A stretch of 16,547 nt of DNA from an uncultured Collinsella sp. (GTDB lineage Bacteria > Actinomycetota > Coriobacteriia > Coriobacteriales > Coriobacteriaceae). Shown piece after piece: positions 14,668 through 16,547 of this stretch; position 1 is the stretch's first letter; each line of letters starts with the position of its first letter. The translations under genes were made by a program, and so were the position numbers. The notes under the pieces are model-generated. The model did no database searches and had not been told where the DNA came from. It worked only from the letters and a program-made list of their open reading frames with translations. The stretch lies in the NCBI GenBank assembly GCA_900551815.1, contig URXE01000052.1, positions 1-16,547 of the forward strand, in the 5' to 3' direction.

Positions 14668-16254
14668 ATGTTTAAGAGCATCCAAAAGAGCGGAAGGATC
14701 GCAGCAGTCGCCATCGGCCTGATCGCGGCCTTGTCTCCGCTTGCAGCCCCTCCAGCAGCATTAGCCAACGGCAGCGTACCGACGCCTGAGCTTGAGAAGT
14801 CGTATAACTTTAAGGTAAGTAGTGAATACTCGTTTATCAGTACAAGCGGCGATGGAAAATTCGGCTATCTATACGATTTCGATGATGATGACAACTTAAA
14901 GAGGATTTCTCTCATCAATTTTAATGACGGTAGCGCATGCCCAATTGCCATTCCGGATAAAGGCCTTGAGTCAGGATGTCCCACATCCAACAATCAACTC
15001 TACTGGCGAGACGGCAATAATTTGGTCGTATTCTCGCCAGACAACCAAAGTCAAACAGTCCATCCCATCATTTCGGCCAAATATGCCTACACCGATGAAA
15101 CCGTCTCTTACGACGGAAAAAGAGCGGCCGTGGAACATTATGATAACGAATACGAGTCCAAAAAGGTCGAAATCTATGATCTTAAATCCGACAAACTGAT
15201 CCAGACATATCAACCAAATAAAGATGACTCTTCGTACTACTACTCAAAAGATATGAGCCGCCTATATGCCCTACAGGACAATACCAAAGACGGCGTTGTC
15301 GCGCTTAGGGTTTTCAATTGCGACACGGGGTCAACCGAATTAAAGACTGCCAGCGTTAAAAAAGACGGCAGATCTTCGGTGATTGACAATGTTAGCTCCA
15401 GCTTGAATTCGGATAATATTTATCTTCAGAGTGAAACCGCATTAATAAAAGCGGACCGTGATGGAAATATGAGCGTTGTTTTCAACGATGATGGCCACGC
15501 TCCTGAATGGGGTTATTCATATCCTTCAGCGGAGTTTTATACCCTCTATACAAAGAAGGGATCGAACGATCTTTTTGAAGAAGATGACGGAGATTACTAT
15601 TTAAATGAAGAGGATGCGAATCTTAGTGTTTATGACCTGAAAAGCGACAAGATCATCAGCTCAATTGCATATCCCTTTGGCGATGGATATCTCAGCGCTG
15701 TATCGCATGACGGCAGCATCCTGCTTGGAAAATACTCAGACGATGACAATGATTCGGCTTGCCTAGTCGATGCTCAGACCGGGGCAAAGAGCGAGTTTAA
15801 CTCTCATTGGTGCGGCCTTTCGTTCATGAACGGCGATCGCAAGATTTTGGCAACCTATTTCGACGAGAATGGCCCTACCACGCTACACGTGAACATCTAT
15901 AAGTCCAACATTCCTCATTCGGTACCCGAGGATGTGCTGTACTTTGCCCAGACTCACCTGCCGTTTGTTATTGGCGGTGGCGTGGCGATCGTCCTCATCA
16001 TCGGTGGCGCGATTGTTGTCCTTTGTATTCGCAAGAAGCGCGCGAAGGCCGCGAACGGTGCGGTAGCCGCAGCGCCTAAACCTCAGCGCAAGCAGCGCCG
16101 TCGCCAGAAGCTCGCCCAGCAGAACGCCGTGGCACCCGCGGCACCGACGATGTCGGCAGCCCCAACCGAGCCCACTCGCTTCTGCCGTCACTGCGGAACC
16201 CCGCTCGTACCCGAAGCCCAGTTCTGCCCCACATGCGGACAAAAGGTAGACTAA
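14668..16254 (+). CDS. Membrane-anchored surface protein with C-terminal zinc ribbon
   Basis: This 528-residue protein has a Sec signal peptide (about 1-34, probable cleavage ALA|NG), an acidic ectodomain of about 395 residues, a membrane helix (about 431-456), a basic cytoplasmic linker rich in Ala/Pro/Gln/Arg, and a C-terminal zinc ribbon with Cys506, Cys509, Cys520 and Cys523 (FCRHCG and FCPTCG). The ectodomain shows blade-like repeats such as VEIYDLKSDKLIQ and LSVYDLKSDKIIS, suggesting a beta-propeller, and Asp-rich runs (DFDDDDN, SDDDND) that could bind calcium. No enzyme motif is seen. The ATG at 14668 has AGGAAAGG six bases upstream, so the longer frame from 14593 is rejected. Codons in the ectodomain are AT-richer than in the tail and neighbouring genes. 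Function is unknown; a sensor or wall-stress role is speculation. Confidence 0.85.
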   Translation: MFKSIQKSGRIAAVAIGLIAALSPLAAPPAALANGSVPTPELEKSYNFKVSSEYSFISTSGDGKFGYLYDFDDDDNLKRISLINFNDGSACPIAIPDKGLESGCPTSNNQLYWRDGNNLVVFSPDNQSQTVHPIISAKYAYTDETVSYDGKRAAVEHYDNEYESKKVEIYDLKSDKLIQTYQPNKDDSSYYYSKDMSRLYALQDNTKDGVVALRVFNCDTGSTELKTASVKKDGRSSVIDNVSSSLNSDNIYLQSETALIKADRDGNMSVVFNDDGHAPEWGYSYPSAEFYTLYTKKGSNDLFEEDDGDYYLNEEDANLSVYDLKSDKIISSIAYPFGDGYLSAVSHDGSILLGKYSDDDNDSACLVDAQTGAKSEFNSHWCGLSFMNGDRKILATYFDENGPTTLHVNIYKSNIPHSVPEDVLYFAQTHLPFVIGGGVAIVLIIGGAIVVLCIRKKRAKAANGAVAAAPKPQRKQRRRQKLAQQNAVAPAAPTMSAAPTEPTRFCRHCGTPLVPEAQFCPTCGQKVD

Positions 16255-16285
16255 CGAACAAAACCCAATAGACCCCAACCACCAA

Positions 16286-16325
16286 GGCCCCGTTCCGACA
16301 CATTCCGGAACGGGGCCCTATTTTG
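16286..16325 (+). terminator. Intrinsic terminator of the surface protein gene
   Basis: GGCCCCGTTCCG (16286-16297) pairs perfectly with CGGAACGGGGCC (16306-16317) across an 8-base loop, followed by CTATTTTG. It lies 31 bases past the stop codon. The T-tract is short, but the 12-bp GC stem is strong. Confidence 0.85.
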
Positions 16326-16344
16326 AGGTAAGGGGCTGGCGACC

Positions 16345-16400
16345 TAGTCGTTGGGGACGTTCTTAAACGACTAGTCATTCAAGAACGTCCCCAACGACTA
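16345..16400. repeat. Perfect palindrome with 20-bp arms
   Basis: TAGTCGTTGGGGACGTTCTT (16345-16364) is exactly complemented at 16381-16400, around a 16-base interior that contains GACTAGTC. It lies between the terminator and the right copy of the 67-bp element. There is no flanking transposase gene in this window. Confidence 0.93.
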
Positions 16401-16405
16401 CCTGA

Positions 16406-16472
16406 AGTTGCGGTGGAATAGGGACTGTTTTGGCGTCTGGAACCCCCAATTAGTCCCTATTTCACCGCAACT
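16406..16472. repeat. 67-bp palindromic element, right copy
   Basis: Arms 16406-16426 and 16452-16472 are the same 21-bp inverted repeat as at 14472-14538, with the same one mismatch, the same 25-base interior length and the same GTTTTGGCGTCT start. The second half of the interior differs. It lies 5 bases after the 20-bp-arm palindrome. Confidence 0.92.
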
Positions 16473-16547
16473 TAAAAAAGGGGCGCTGACCGGGTGTTAG
16501 CGCCGGGCGATTTTAGCCGCTAATAGTCAAACGATTTTGACCAATCC
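16473..16547. other. Right edge, no gene seen
   Basis: These 75 bases hold GGCGCT/AGCGCC (about 16482-16504) and GTCAAA-CGAT-TTTGAC near 16527-16542, both short dyads that could belong to a promoter or operator of a gene beyond the edge. No reading frame begins here that I can support. Confidence 0.4.

Noticed and set aside
14472..16472. Insertion sequence or transposon defined by the flanking 67-bp elements
   Set aside because: The enclosed gene has no transposase motif, and the flanks are same-oriented palindromes rather than terminal inverted repeats with target duplications.

Overview
The window looks like a chromosomal segment of a gut actinobacterium of the Coriobacteriia, most likely Collinsella or a close relative. 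This rests on the 16S 5' end, moderately high GC, the Actinobacteria/Firmicutes-like gene set and a RecJ protein fused to a RecQ-like helicase. The genus is inference; no database was searched. Almost everything is core genome and is read from the minus strand. I see no prophage, insertion sequence, CRISPR array or defence island.

Layout from left to right. (1) 1-591: the first 54 bases of a 16S rRNA gene (minus strand, running off the left edge), its long leader, and the terminator of the next operon. (2) 592-1830: the translation operon infC-rpmI-rplT. infC probably starts at an AUA codon and is preceded by a terminator-like attenuator. (3) 1831-2311: a hairpin-rich spacer and a tRNA-Leu(CAA). 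The 3' end and terminator of this tRNA are duplicated about 115 bp away. (4) 2349-4132: a transglutaminase-like protein gene and a spacer with two tandem copies of an ~88-bp element. (5) 4133-5048: class II fructose-bisphosphate aldolase with its own promoter. (6) 5195-11740: a probable recJ/recQ-rel-MBL hydrolase operon, which holds the RecJ-helicase fusion and the bifunctional (p)ppGpp enzyme. (7) 11903-12901 (plus): a BASS-family (bile acid:sodium symporter-like) transporter. (8) 12932-14410: a tightly coupled pair, cutC and a GalT/HIT-like gene, convergent with the transporter. (9) 14411-16547: a 528-residue surface protein gene on the plus strand (signal peptide, propeller-like ectodomain, one membrane segment, cytoplasmic zinc ribbon), flanked on both sides by copies of a 67-bp palindromic element. 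A second palindrome family lies next to the right copy.

How the genes work together: the infC operon supplies IF3, L35 and L20 for ribosome assembly and initiation, beside an rRNA operon. The recJ/recQ-rel-MBL operon joins ssDNA resection and repair to stringent-response control. The most unusual items are the one-chain nuclease-helicase, the AUA start of infC with its attenuator, the tRNA-Leu 3'-end duplication, and the palindromes bracketing the odd surface protein. I found no clear case of a wholly undescribed system.
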